DNA of 64,000 nucleotides from contig NZ_AP024850.1 in assembly GCF_024346675.1 (NCBI RefSeq), positions 186,001 through 250,000 on the forward strand. Reading direction: 5' to 3'. Source of the DNA: Photobacterium sanguinicancri (GTDB taxonomy: Bacteria; Pseudomonadota; Gammaproteobacteria; Enterobacterales; Vibrionaceae). The position numbers and the translations under genes are program-made. Positions 57,017-64,000 of this stretch are shown piece after piece. The notes under the pieces were generated by a model, which was not told the DNA's origin, did no database searches, and saw only the letters and a list, made by a program, of their open reading frames with translations. Numbering within the stretch: the stretch's first letter is position 1; each line of letters opens with the position of its first letter.

Positions 57017-57351
57017 AAAAAACATCAATATAGAGCTGTAAAGGTCTCTCAAATACGAGATCTTTATCACTATTGTTAACATATATTTCATTTTTATCTG
57101 CATTTTTAGGCTGAGGTGTTATTTGGGAGAATATTCTTCTGAATAATCGCGGCTAAAACATAATATTTCCCTCGTATTTCCTACTTTTTCTACTTTTCCC
57201 TTTTAACCTCCTTGTTATACAGGGCCTAAAGCTGTCGTTTACTTTTTTATTTCCTTAAGGGAAAGACACTCTTTATTACTGTGCTCTTCATAAATCCGCT
57301 TATTACGCGCATAAATATCTACTCATAATCCAATCGTCGGGGAGCTTTAAC
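57017..57351 (+). promoter_or_regulatory. Upstream region of the argD/ast genes
   Basis: About 335 bp between pabA and the leader ORF, AT-rich. TTCTTCTGAATAATC near 57135 and similar elements recall ARG-box halves, but no complete box was found. No sigma-54 promoter (GG-N10-GC) was recognised, although E. coli astC uses one. Confidence 0.35.
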
Positions 57352-57387
57352 GTGCAAAAAGAATTTTCTGCTATTGGAATTCGTTAA
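57352..57387 (+). CDS. Possible 11-residue leader peptide before argD/astC
   Basis: GTG start with a very strong ribosome site GGGGAG (57339-57344, 7 nt spacing), then CAA AAA GAA TTT TCT GCT ATT GGA ATT CGT and TAA TAA, giving MQKEFSAIGIR. It ends 49 bp before the argD start. The arginine codon before the stop recalls leader peptides that stall in response to arginine or its derivatives. Real translation and a regulatory role are inferred only. Confidence 0.45.
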   Translation: MQKEFSAIGIR

Positions 57388-57436
57388 TAAAATGTAAATA
57401 CTATGCTTAAGGCGGTATACACAGAAGGAAAGTGTG

Positions 57437-58654
57437 ATGGCAATGGAACAAAAAGTAGAACGTCATTTATTTGATGAGGTGATGGTGCCTTGTTACTCCC
57501 CAATGCAGATTATCCCTGTTAAGGGGCAAGGTGCTCGCATATGGGATCAGAATGATCGCGAATATATCGACTTTGCCGGTGGTATCGCGGTGAGTTGTTT
57601 AGGGCATTGTCATCCTGTGATGGTGAACGCACTGAAAGCGCAGGCAGATAAACTTTGGCATTTGAGCAATGTGATGACCAATGAGCCCGCATTACGCCTA
57701 GCCAAAAAGCTGACTGAGCACAGTTTTGCTGAACGAGTATTTTTTGCCAATTCTGGGGCAGAAGCAAATGAAGCGGCGTTAAAATTAGCGCGTCGTTACG
57801 CGGCTGATAAATTCAGTGCTGAAAAATCAGAGATTATTGCGTTTAAACAAGGGTTCCACGGTCGTACTTTCTTTACGGTGACGGTTGGCGGGCAAGCGGC
57901 TTACTCGGATGGTTTTGGTCCTAAGCCGGGGGATGTTACGCACCTTCCTTACAATGATTTAGCGGCACTTGCTGATCATATTTCAGACCGTACTTGCGCT
58001 ATTATGATGGAGCCACTGCAAGGTGAAGGTGGCATTATCTCGCCAACACCTGAATTTATTCAGGGTGTACGTGAGCTTTGTGATAAACACAATGCACTGC
58101 TGATTTTTGACGAGGTGCAAACAGGTAATGGCCGTACGGGTGAGTTTTATGCTTACCAAGGTTTAGGGATAACCCCTGATATTCTCAGTACCGCGAAATC
58201 ACTGGGTGGTGGCTTCCCGATTGGTGCCATGCTCACAACTGCGGAATTAGCCAAGCATTTAAAAATTGGTACGCACGGTTCAACTTACGGTGGTAACCCG
58301 CTGGCGTGTGCGGTGGCTGAAGCTGTGGTGGACGAAGTCTCTAAGCCTGAAGTATTGGCGGGCGTGAAAGAACGTGAGCAATGGTTCCGTGATGGTATTG
58401 CTGTCATTAATGCTAAATACCCAATTTTTGCTGAAGTGCGTGGCAAGGGACTATTACTGGGCGCTGCTTTAAACGATGAATGGCAAGGCCGTGCGCGTGA
58501 TGTTCTGTTAGCGGCTATTGATGAAGGTTTGATGGTGCTTGTCGCGGGTACTAATGTGGTGCGCTTTACGCCGTCGTTAGTGATAAGCAAAGAAGATGTT
58601 GATCTAGGCTTAGCGCGTTTAGAAGCGGCAATCGCCAAACTCTATAACGCGTAA
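57437..58654 (+). CDS. argD: Acetylornithine / succinylornithine aminotransferase
   Basis: A 405-residue class III PLP aminotransferase. [47 protein letters not shown] and the PLP lysine in [14 protein letters not shown] are visible. With no other argD in the window and astA-astD directly after, it probably serves both synthesis (ArgD) and catabolism (AstC). The ATG at 57437 has AAGGAA at 6 nt; a GTG one codon earlier is less likely. A leader ORF lies upstream. Confidence 0.93.
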   Translation: MAMEQKVERHLFDEVMVPCYSPMQIIPVKGQGARIWDQNDREYIDFAGGIAVSCLGHCHPVMVNALKAQADKLWHLSNVMTNEPALRLAKKLTEHSFAERVFFANSGAEANEAALKLARRYAADKFSAEKSEIIAFKQGFHGRTFFTVTVGGQAAYSDGFGPKPGDVTHLPYNDLAALADHISDRTCAIMMEPLQGEGGIISPTPEFIQGVRELCDKHNALLIFDEVQTGNGRTGEFYAYQGLGITPDILSTAKSLGGGFPIGAMLTTAELAKHLKIGTHGSTYGGNPLACAVAEAVVDEVSKPEVLAGVKEREQWFRDGIAVINAKYPIFAEVRGKGLLLGAALNDEWQGRARDVLLAAIDEGLMVLVAGTNVVRFTPSLVISKEDVDLGLARLEAAIAKLYNA

Positions 58655-58676
58655 TTTTTTATGTCACAGTAACACC

Positions 58677-58702
58677 ACGTGTAATGCTCATGCATTACAC
58701 GT
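58677..58702 (+). terminator. Hairpin between argD and astA
   Basis: A perfect 10-bp stem ACGTGTAATG/CATTACACGT with a 6-nt loop and the poor tail CTTTTCTCTC, 23 bp after the argD stop codon. It could set the argD to astA transcript ratio. Confidence 0.5.
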
Positions 58703-58865
58703 CTTTTCTCTCTCGCAGCGCGAGAGCATAACGGCTGGCCCGTTTATAACTGACTACAGCATTGGCAGGAGCTTGATCGCTGTAACTTTTCGCCCCCTAC
58801 ACTGGCGAAGTTATTTCCACACTTAGTTAGCGACATGATCGCTACCTGCATCAGGAGGGAGTTCG

Positions 58866-59882
58866 ATGCTGGTTATTCGTCCTATTACTGCAACAGATTA
58901 CCCGGCGCTTATGCGCTGCGCGGAAGAATCTGGTCATGGTTTTACTTCACTGCCTGTCAACGAAGGCATGCTTCGTAATCGTATTGCCCACTCAGAAGAG
59001 AGTTTTGCGAAAGAAGTAACGGAAATTGGTACCGAAGGCTACTTGATGGTGGCTGAAGATACTGACACGGGTGAAGTGGCAGGTACTACTGGGATAGAAG
59101 CTGCCATTGGTTTAGATACCCCTTTTTATACGTATCACTTGAGTACTGTGGTGCATGCGTCACGTCGCCTTGATGTTCACAATGTGGTGAAGTTACTGAC
59201 TTTTGGTAATAACTACACCGGCAATAGTGAGCTGTGTACGTTATTTTTGCGTCCTGAGTGGCGTAAAGGCCTGAATGGTCGTTTGCTGTCTAAAGCGCGT
59301 TTTTTGATGATGGCTGAACATAGCCATCGATTTTCACCGACAGTGATTGCCGAAATGCGTGGCGTGTCAGATGAAGACGGTCACTCACCATTTTGGGAGT
59401 GGCTGAAAGAGCATTTCTTCTCGATTGATTTTACCCATGCCGATTACCTAACGGGGATTGGCGCCAAAGGCTTTATTGCCGACTTAATGCCGAAGCTGCC
59501 GATTTACGTCAATTTGCTCAGTGAAGAAGCGCAGGCGGTGATTGGTCAGGTACATGACAATACCGCCCCCGCATTGCGTTTATTGGAGCAAGAGGGCTTT
59601 ACCTGCCGTGGTTACGTCAACATCTTTGATGCTGGCCCTATGGTGGAGTGTGAGGTCCGTAATATTGAGTCGGTGCGTCACTCTTTGCGTTGCCGTGTCG
59701 AAATTGGCGAACACAGTAGTTCGCACGATTATTTGATCAGTAATACCTCGTTTGAAAACTTTCGCGCCACGGTAGGAAAAGTAGCGGTAGATGGTGAGCG
59801 TAATATCGCGATTATTTCACCTGCGATGGCAACAGCATTACAGCTACAGCAAGGCGATATGGTTCGCTTGATGGGACAATAG
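58866..59882 (+). CDS. astA: Arginine N-succinyltransferase
   Basis: A 338-residue enzyme, first step of the ammonia-producing arginine succinyltransferase (AST) pathway. MLVIRPITATDYPALMRCAE, STVVHASRRLDVHNVVKLLT, LFLRPEWRKGLNGRLLSKAR and AEMRGVSDEDGHSPFWEW are family segments. Ribosome site GGAGGGAG. It is followed by astD after 15 bp. astB and astE are not in the window. Confidence 0.95.
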   Translation: MLVIRPITATDYPALMRCAEESGHGFTSLPVNEGMLRNRIAHSEESFAKEVTEIGTEGYLMVAEDTDTGEVAGTTGIEAAIGLDTPFYTYHLSTVVHASRRLDVHNVVKLLTFGNNYTGNSELCTLFLRPEWRKGLNGRLLSKARFLMMAEHSHRFSPTVIAEMRGVSDEDGHSPFWEWLKEHFFSIDFTHADYLTGIGAKGFIADLMPKLPIYVNLLSEEAQAVIGQVHDNTAPALRLLEQEGFTCRGYVNIFDAGPMVECEVRNIESVRHSLRCRVEIGEHSSSHDYLISNTSFENFRATVGKVAVDGERNIAIISPAMATALQLQQGDMVRLMGQ

Positions 59883-59897
59883 GATAAGGGGAATATC

Positions 59898-61373
59898 ATG
59901 ACACAATCATTCGCAGTAAATTGGATTGCAGGAAAGTGGGTCGCAGGTCTTGGTGAGTCTTTTCATTCGTTAAACCCATTTAGTTCTGAGGTGATTTGGC
60001 AAGGACAAGCAGCCACTGCAGATCAAGTTGAACATGCGGTGAAAAGTGCTCGTGAAGCCTTATTAAGCTGGCGTCATACCTCGCTTGAGGAGCGTCAGGC
60101 GATTGTTGAAAAGTACGCTGAGTTGCTAAAAGAGCACAGCGAAGATATTGCCACCACCATAGCGGAAGAAACGGGTAAACCTTTGTGGGAAACCCGCACC
60201 GAGGCGGGGGCTATGGTCGGTAAGATTGCGCTTTCATTGCGTGCTTACCATGAGCGTACTGGTCACAAAGAAAAAGAAGTGGCAGGGGCGACAACGGCTG
60301 TGCTGCGCCATCGTCCACTCGGTGTGATGGCGGTCTTTGGTCCGTATAACTTCCCTGGACATTTACCGAATGGCCATATTGTTCCTGCATTATTGGCGGG
60401 CAATACCGTGGTATTTAAGCCGTCGGAGCTAACACCCAAAACGGCCGAAGTGGCAATGAAACTCTGGCAACAAGCAGGCTTACCTGCTGGTGTGATTAAC
60501 TTAGTCCAAGGTTCGCGCCCGACAGGAGAAGCCCTTGCCAGTTCGACGGGTATCGATGGCTTGCTGTTCACGGGCAGTGCCAATACAGGTCATATCCTTC
60601 ATCGGCAGTTTGCTGGGCAGCCTGGTAAAATGTTGGCACTTGAAATGGGTGGCAATAATCCGATGGTGATCTCGAACGCCCATGGTGAGGTTGAAGCAAC
60701 CGTATACACCATTATTCAATCGGCGTTCATTAGTGCAGGCCAGCGTTGTACTTGTGCCCGTCGCTTGTATTTACCGAACGGTGAAGTGGGTGATGCCATC
60801 GTCAAACGCTTGGTAGAAGCAACAGCACAGTTACGCATTGATGGCCCATTTGCTGATCCTCAGCCATTTATGGGGCCACAAATCTCTAAGCAGGCCGCTG
60901 ATGGCATTATTGCTGCACAAGCTAACCTTATTAGCCTTGGTGGGAACGTCTTACTAGAAGCCAAACGTGGCCAAGGGGCGATTGTCTCACCAGCAATCAT
61001 TGAAGTGAGCGCCATTGCTGAGTTACCTGATGAAGAATACTTTGGTCCGCTGCTACAGGTGGTGCGCTACGACGATTTAGCTCAAGCGGTTACTTTGGCT
61101 AATAATACCCGCTATGGGTTATCGGCGGGCTTGATCTCAACCGACGATGCGGAATGGCAATATTTTATTGATCATATTCGTGCCGGCATTGTAAACCGTA
61201 ACCGCCAGTTGACGGGCGCGAGCGGTGATGCGCCATTTGGTGGGCCGGGTGCATCCGGTAACTTACGCCCAAGTGCTTACTATGCCGCTGACTATTGTGC
61301 TTACCCTATGGCATCGATGGAAGGTGAACAAGCGGAGCTACCCACTCAGTTATCACCGGGCATTACGCTATAA
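59898..61373 (+). CDS. astD: Succinylglutamate semialdehyde dehydrogenase
   Basis: A 491-residue NAD-dependent aldehyde dehydrogenase of the AST pathway. [30 protein letters not shown], the general base in [11 protein letters not shown] and nucleophile cysteine in [10 protein letters not shown] are in order. [19 protein letters not shown] near the C terminus is the AstD-type substrate loop. The gene is 15 bp from astA and ends at a strong terminator. Confidence 0.95.
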   Translation: MTQSFAVNWIAGKWVAGLGESFHSLNPFSSEVIWQGQAATADQVEHAVKSAREALLSWRHTSLEERQAIVEKYAELLKEHSEDIATTIAEETGKPLWETRTEAGAMVGKIALSLRAYHERTGHKEKEVAGATTAVLRHRPLGVMAVFGPYNFPGHLPNGHIVPALLAGNTVVFKPSELTPKTAEVAMKLWQQAGLPAGVINLVQGSRPTGEALASSTGIDGLLFTGSANTGHILHRQFAGQPGKMLALEMGGNNPMVISNAHGEVEATVYTIIQSAFISAGQRCTCARRLYLPNGEVGDAIVKRLVEATAQLRIDGPFADPQPFMGPQISKQAADGIIAAQANLISLGGNVLLEAKRGQGAIVSPAIIEVSAIAELPDEEYFGPLLQVVRYDDLAQAVTLANNTRYGLSAGLISTDDAEWQYFIDHIRAGIVNRNRQLTGASGDAPFGGPGASGNLRPSAYYAADYCAYPMASMEGEQAELPTQLSPGITL

Positions 61374-61382
61374 ATGTACGAG

Positions 61383-61407
61383 TGGGCACCAAATGGTGCC
61401 CATTTTT
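61383..61407 (+). terminator. Terminator of astAD
   Basis: TGGGCACC/GGTGCCCA with loop AAAT and five T, 10 bp after the astD stop codon. The next gene therefore has its own promoter. Confidence 0.88.
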
Positions 61408-61531
61408 ATGAATACCACCACACACTGTAACGCTACCACTCAGTAACAAGATAAATAGCCAATAAGTGCCATACTGATTAGGTCGGATCAGGGCATTGTG
61501 ACAACTATCAATTAACGGGGAGCATCTCAAC

Positions 61532-62329
61532 ATGGAAAGAGTAGAGCAACTTTTTGACAATCTGTGGCAAGACTATATTCAGCGCCTGTGTCCATCAGCC
61601 GATCAAGTGCATACTTTGCTAACGGAAGATGAGCCTTTATTGAATGATCATATTGCGTTGCGTACCTTCAATCTGCCTAAGGTAGGATTAGATGTGTTGG
61701 CAGCACCATTTATTGCGATTGGCTACCAGCCTTGTGGCACCTACCATTTTGAGGGCAAAAAGCTGTATGCCGAGCACTTTGAGCACCCTAATCCAGCCGC
61801 ACCAAAAGTGTTCATCAGTGAACTATTAGTCGGGCAGTGTTCATCACTGTTGCAGCAAGCGGTTCGTGACTTAGTGAAACAAGTGCCAGAGATGGCGATG
61901 AAAGATCCCGCTTTTTTATACGGCGGCCGTTTGTGGGATATTGATTTGGCAACCTATGAAATGCTTGCCGCGGAAAGCGAATACGCGGGTTGGTTAGCTG
62001 CGCATGGGTTTGGTGCTAATCATTTCACGGTCAGTATTAATCAACTTGAGCAATTTACCGAAGTCGCAGAGGTGAATCATCTGCTGGAGCATAATGGCTT
62101 TGCTATCAATATGTCAGGGGGGGCGGTCAAGGGGAGTCCCGAAGAGATGCTGGAGCAATCTTCCACTATGGCCGATAAAGTACCAGTGGCATTTTTAGAA
62201 GGCGTAAAACAGGTCTCGGGTGGTTTCTATGAATTTGCCAAGCGTTACCCCAAAAGTGATGGAGAGCTGTATACCGGGTTTGTAGCGGCATCTGCAGATA
62301 AGATATTTGAAAGTACAAATAGCGATTAA
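61532..62329 (+). CDS. DUF1338-family metal-dependent protein (HglS/YdcJ-related, short form)
   Basis: A 265-residue protein of the DUF1338 family. Long members include HglS, a 2-oxoadipate dioxygenase/decarboxylase of lysine catabolism with a vicinal-oxygen-chelate fold. Likely metal ligands in this short form are H40 (LNDHIALRTF), H164 (GANHFTVSI) and E234 (SGGFYEFAKRYP). It regularly follows astD in Vibrio as I recall, suggesting a link with arginine or glutamate breakdown, but it is separated here by a terminator. The substrate is unknown. Confidence 0.82.
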   Translation: MERVEQLFDNLWQDYIQRLCPSADQVHTLLTEDEPLLNDHIALRTFNLPKVGLDVLAAPFIAIGYQPCGTYHFEGKKLYAEHFEHPNPAAPKVFISELLVGQCSSLLQQAVRDLVKQVPEMAMKDPAFLYGGRLWDIDLATYEMLAAESEYAGWLAAHGFGANHFTVSINQLEQFTEVAEVNHLLEHNGFAINMSGGAVKGSPEEMLEQSSTMADKVPVAFLEGVKQVSGGFYEFAKRYPKSDGELYTGFVAASADKIFESTNSD

Positions 62330-62345
62330 GGATATCCCCAGCTCC

Positions 62346-62420
62346 TATGGCGCTGAGGAAAGATAGCGCTTCGGAAAGATAGCGCCGAGAAAATATGGCA
62401 CTGAGAAAGCATGACAATAA
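62346..62420 (+). repeat. Imperfect tandem repeats of about 15-16 nt
   Basis: Five degenerate units run just past the DUF1338 stop codon; the core is AAAGATAGCGCTGAG. Two adjacent units share AAAGATAGCGC exactly with a 16-nt period (62359 and 62375); the others (ATGGCGCTGAGG, AAATATGGCACTGAG, AAAGCATGACAATAAG) diverge. Function unknown. Confidence 0.6.
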
Positions 62421-62838
62421 GAATAATCGCCGTAGAGCTGATAACAGGTAATTGTGGGATCAGTGCAAGCTGTCTAGTGGTGGGGACCACTGCACATTAC
62501 TTTGGCGATGTGGCATCTGCGTCAGCGCGATATGCTGCTCAAGATAATGGCGTTGACCATTAAAACCTGTCATTTCAACAGTGCTTGGTAGTGGGGCTAT
62601 CGCTGTTGGTGGTGTCGCAGTTGCGCAGTGCGGAGAAAAACGTTCGATATCCATATCGTAAATCCCATAGTACTTGCCATCTGATGGCGATTGTCAGGCG
62701 AGGTTCTTAGTATCACCGGCCTGATAGTTGTTATGCATAATGTAGCACTGGTGGTGAAGTTAGCAAGAGAATAATCAGTGACAGCGCTAGCAAATGTATA
62801 ACTGAGTATACGCTGAGAGTATTGGGTATTTTAGGTAC
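62421..62838. other. Gene-poor region between the DUF1338 gene and crp
   Basis: About 420 bp. A minus-strand frame of 64 codons (62460-62654) has a plausible ribosome site (GGGA, 9 nt) but a composition without hydrophobic core or family resemblance, so it is not called as a gene. No promoter or operator was recognised. Confidence 0.4.
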
Positions 62839-62865
62839 AAAAAAAGCCGCAAAAGCGGCTTTTTT
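62839..62865. terminator. Terminator of crp
   Basis: AAAAAAAGCCGC (62839-62850) with GCGGCTTTTTT (62855-62865), loop AAAA; seven U in the minus-strand RNA. 28 bp beyond the crp stop codon. Confidence 0.9.
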
Positions 62866-62892
62866 ATTAGCTGTAATCGAGTCATCAAAAGA

Positions 62893-63525
62893 TTAACGAG
62901 TACCGTATACCACGATAGTTTTACCGTGTGCAGAAATTAGGTTCTGCTCTTCAAGCATTTTCAAGATACGACCAACGGTTTCACGTGAACAACCCACGAT
63001 TTGACCGATTTCTTGGCGAGTAATTTTGATTTGCATGCCGTCAGGGTGAGTCATTGCATCAGGTTGTTTTGCTAGGTTTAGTAGCGTCTGTGCAATACGG
63101 CCTGTTACGTCTAAGAACGCAAGGTCGCCCACTTTTTGGCTTGTTACTTGAAGACGAGTCGCCATCTGTGCAGATAGGCGCATCAAAATATCTGGGTTTA
63201 CTTGGATTAGTTGACGGAATTTCTTAAATGAAATCTCAGCCACTTCACAAGGTGTTTTAGCACGAACCCAAGCTGTACGCTCTTGACCTTCTTCGAAAAG
63301 ACCAAGTTCGCCGATGAAGTCACCTTGGTTTAGGTAAGAAAGAATCATCTCTTTGCCTTCTTCATCCTTGATAAGAACAGCAACAGAGCCTTTTACAATA
63401 TAGTAGAGCGTTTCCGCTTTCTCACCAGCATGAATCAAAGTGCTTTTTGATGGGTACTTATGAATGTGGCAATGTGAAAGAAACCACTCTAGTGTTGGAT
63501 CTGTTTGAGGTTTACCTGGAACCAT
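62893..63525 (-). CDS. crp: Cyclic AMP receptor protein CRP
   Basis: A 210-residue global regulator. The cAMP-binding barrel carries [18 protein letters not shown], with the ligand-contacting Arg and the Thr replacing E. coli Ser83. Activating region and helix-turn-helix ([20 protein letters not shown]) are identical to E. coli. Almost the whole protein is identical, the few changes being P3, A33 and T83-type substitutions. In Vibrionaceae it governs competence, chitin use and glycerol genes. Candidate targets here include glpFK/glpX. Confidence 0.98.
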   Translation of the reverse strand: MVPGKPQTDPTLEWFLSHCHIHKYPSKSTLIHAGEKAETLYYIVKGSVAVLIKDEEGKEMILSYLNQGDFIGELGLFEEGQERTAWVRAKTPCEVAEISFKKFRQLIQVNPDILMRLSAQMATRLQVTSQKVGDLAFLDVTGRIAQTLLNLAKQPDAMTHPDGMQIKITRQEIGQIVGCSRETVGRILKMLEEQNLISAHGKTIVVYGTR

Positions 63526-63732
63526 ATTACTAACTTCCTCTGCGTTTGTTGCCCAACAACGACATCCCTATAATTTCAGTTTGGGCTTAACAATAGAATT
63601 GTTCACTGGCTAGAATATAAAGCCAGCCGCTGGGCTGCAAGCTCACTTGAATAATTAATTGAGAGTTTAACTTTTTTCGGTGGGCATTTCTTGATATTGA
63701 TCTATCTGAAATCGTCATTTTGTACTCATAAG

Positions 63733-63748
63733 TGTGCACATGATCACA
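63733..63748. promoter_or_regulatory. CRP site between crp and the OsmC-family gene
   Basis: TGTGC-ACATGA-TCACA matches TGTGA-N6-TCACA with one change. It is 50 bp before the yhfA-type start codon and 208 bp before the crp start codon, so it may serve crp autoregulation, the divergent gene, or both. Confidence 0.7.
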
Positions 63749-63797
63749 CGGTTGTTAGATTATGCAGAATTGACGCCAAAACACTAAGGAGAAAGCA

Positions 63798-64000
63798 ATG
63801 CAATCACGTGTGAAATGGGTTGAAGGAATGACATTTTTAGCCCAGTCAAATTCCGGTCACAGTGTGGTAATGGACGGTAATGGTGGTGAAAAAGCACCCA
63901 GTCCAATGGAGCTAGTGTTAATGGCTGCTGGTGGGTGTAGCTCGGTCGATGTGGTGAGTGGTCTCCAATCAGCCAATCAAAAAATCACGGGCTGCGAAGC
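63798..64000 (+). CDS. yhfA: OsmC/Ohr-family protein (YhfA), truncated by the window end
   Basis: The first 67 codons of an OsmC-like gene: MQSRVKWVEGMTFLAQSNSG, then DGNGGEKAPSPMELVLMAAG and GCSSVDVV match E. coli YhfA, which also lies divergently from crp. The conserved cysteine in AAGGCS is the first redox cysteine of the family. Strong ribosome site AAGGAGA. The role is probably in peroxide or electrophile handling; E. coli YhfA is uncharacterised as far as I know. Confidence 0.92.
   Translation, partial: MQSRVKWVEGMTFLAQSNSGHSVVMDGNGGEKAPSPMELVLMAAGGCSSVDVVSGLQSANQKITGCE

Noticed and set aside
62460..62654. 64-codon minus-strand frame upstream of the crp terminator
   Set aside because: A possible ribosome site exists, but the protein is Pro/Thr/His-rich without structure or recognised homologue; evidence is too thin to call.

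Overview
The window is chromosomal DNA of a gamma-proteobacterium of the family Vibrionaceae, most probably Photobacterium or a close relative (genus is an inference). The evidence is gene order and protein sequence. It follows the Escherichia coli 87-88 min order (fpr, glpX-glpK-glpF, zapB, rraA, menA, hslUV, ftsN, cytR, priA, rpmE, then metJ/metBL/metF, ppc, argCB..H, oxyR), but carries Vibrio-type features: aphA beside ppc, argG inside the arginine cluster, an ArgH protein fused to an acetyltransferase domain, a peroxiredoxin-glutaredoxin gene divergent from oxyR, pilMNOPQ-aroK-aroB-damX-dam, and pabA-argD-astA-astD next to crp. No rRNA, tRNA, CRISPR array, prophage or complete insertion sequence was seen.

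Layout. 0.2-6 kb: ferredoxin-NADP reductase with a cysteine-cluster regulator, then glycerol uptake (glpFK) and gluconeogenic glpX. 6-15.5 kb: cell division and housekeeping genes (zapB, rraA, menA, hslVU with a heat-shock promoter, ftsN, cytR, priA, rpmE). 15.8-22.3 kb: malic enzyme, then a block not expected between malic enzyme and metJ: a P2A-type Ca2+-ATPase, a cation/proton antiporter and two very small membrane proteins. 22.3-27.8 kb: methionine regulon with visible MetJ operators. 27.8-37.5 kb: aphA, ppc and the arginine cluster. argE is missing from its usual place; instead there is an ARG box, a promoter and a 15-residue leader peptide ending in three arginine codons. 37.5-41 kb: OxyR redox island. 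41-54.3 kb: PBP1A, type IV pilus assembly and secretin genes, shikimate genes, damX, dam, rpe, gph. 54.4-62.3 kb: trpS, ridA, pabA, acetylornithine/succinylornithine aminotransferase, arginine succinyltransferase pathway genes and a DUF1338 dioxygenase-like gene. 62.9-64 kb: crp and the start of an OsmC-family gene.

The window joins arginine synthesis (argCBG and argH, with argD at 57 kb) with arginine catabolism (argD/astC, astA, astD), and each block is preceded by a short leader ORF with C-terminal arginine codons, three at argC and one at argD. The strongest candidates for undescribed biology are the argC leader/attenuator region, two intergenic small RNA candidates (about 6.1-6.26 kb and 56.12-56.23 kb, both minus strand), and three microproteins of 26, 48 and 57 residues. 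Calls rest on reading the sequence and on recalled family knowledge; no database search or folding program was run.
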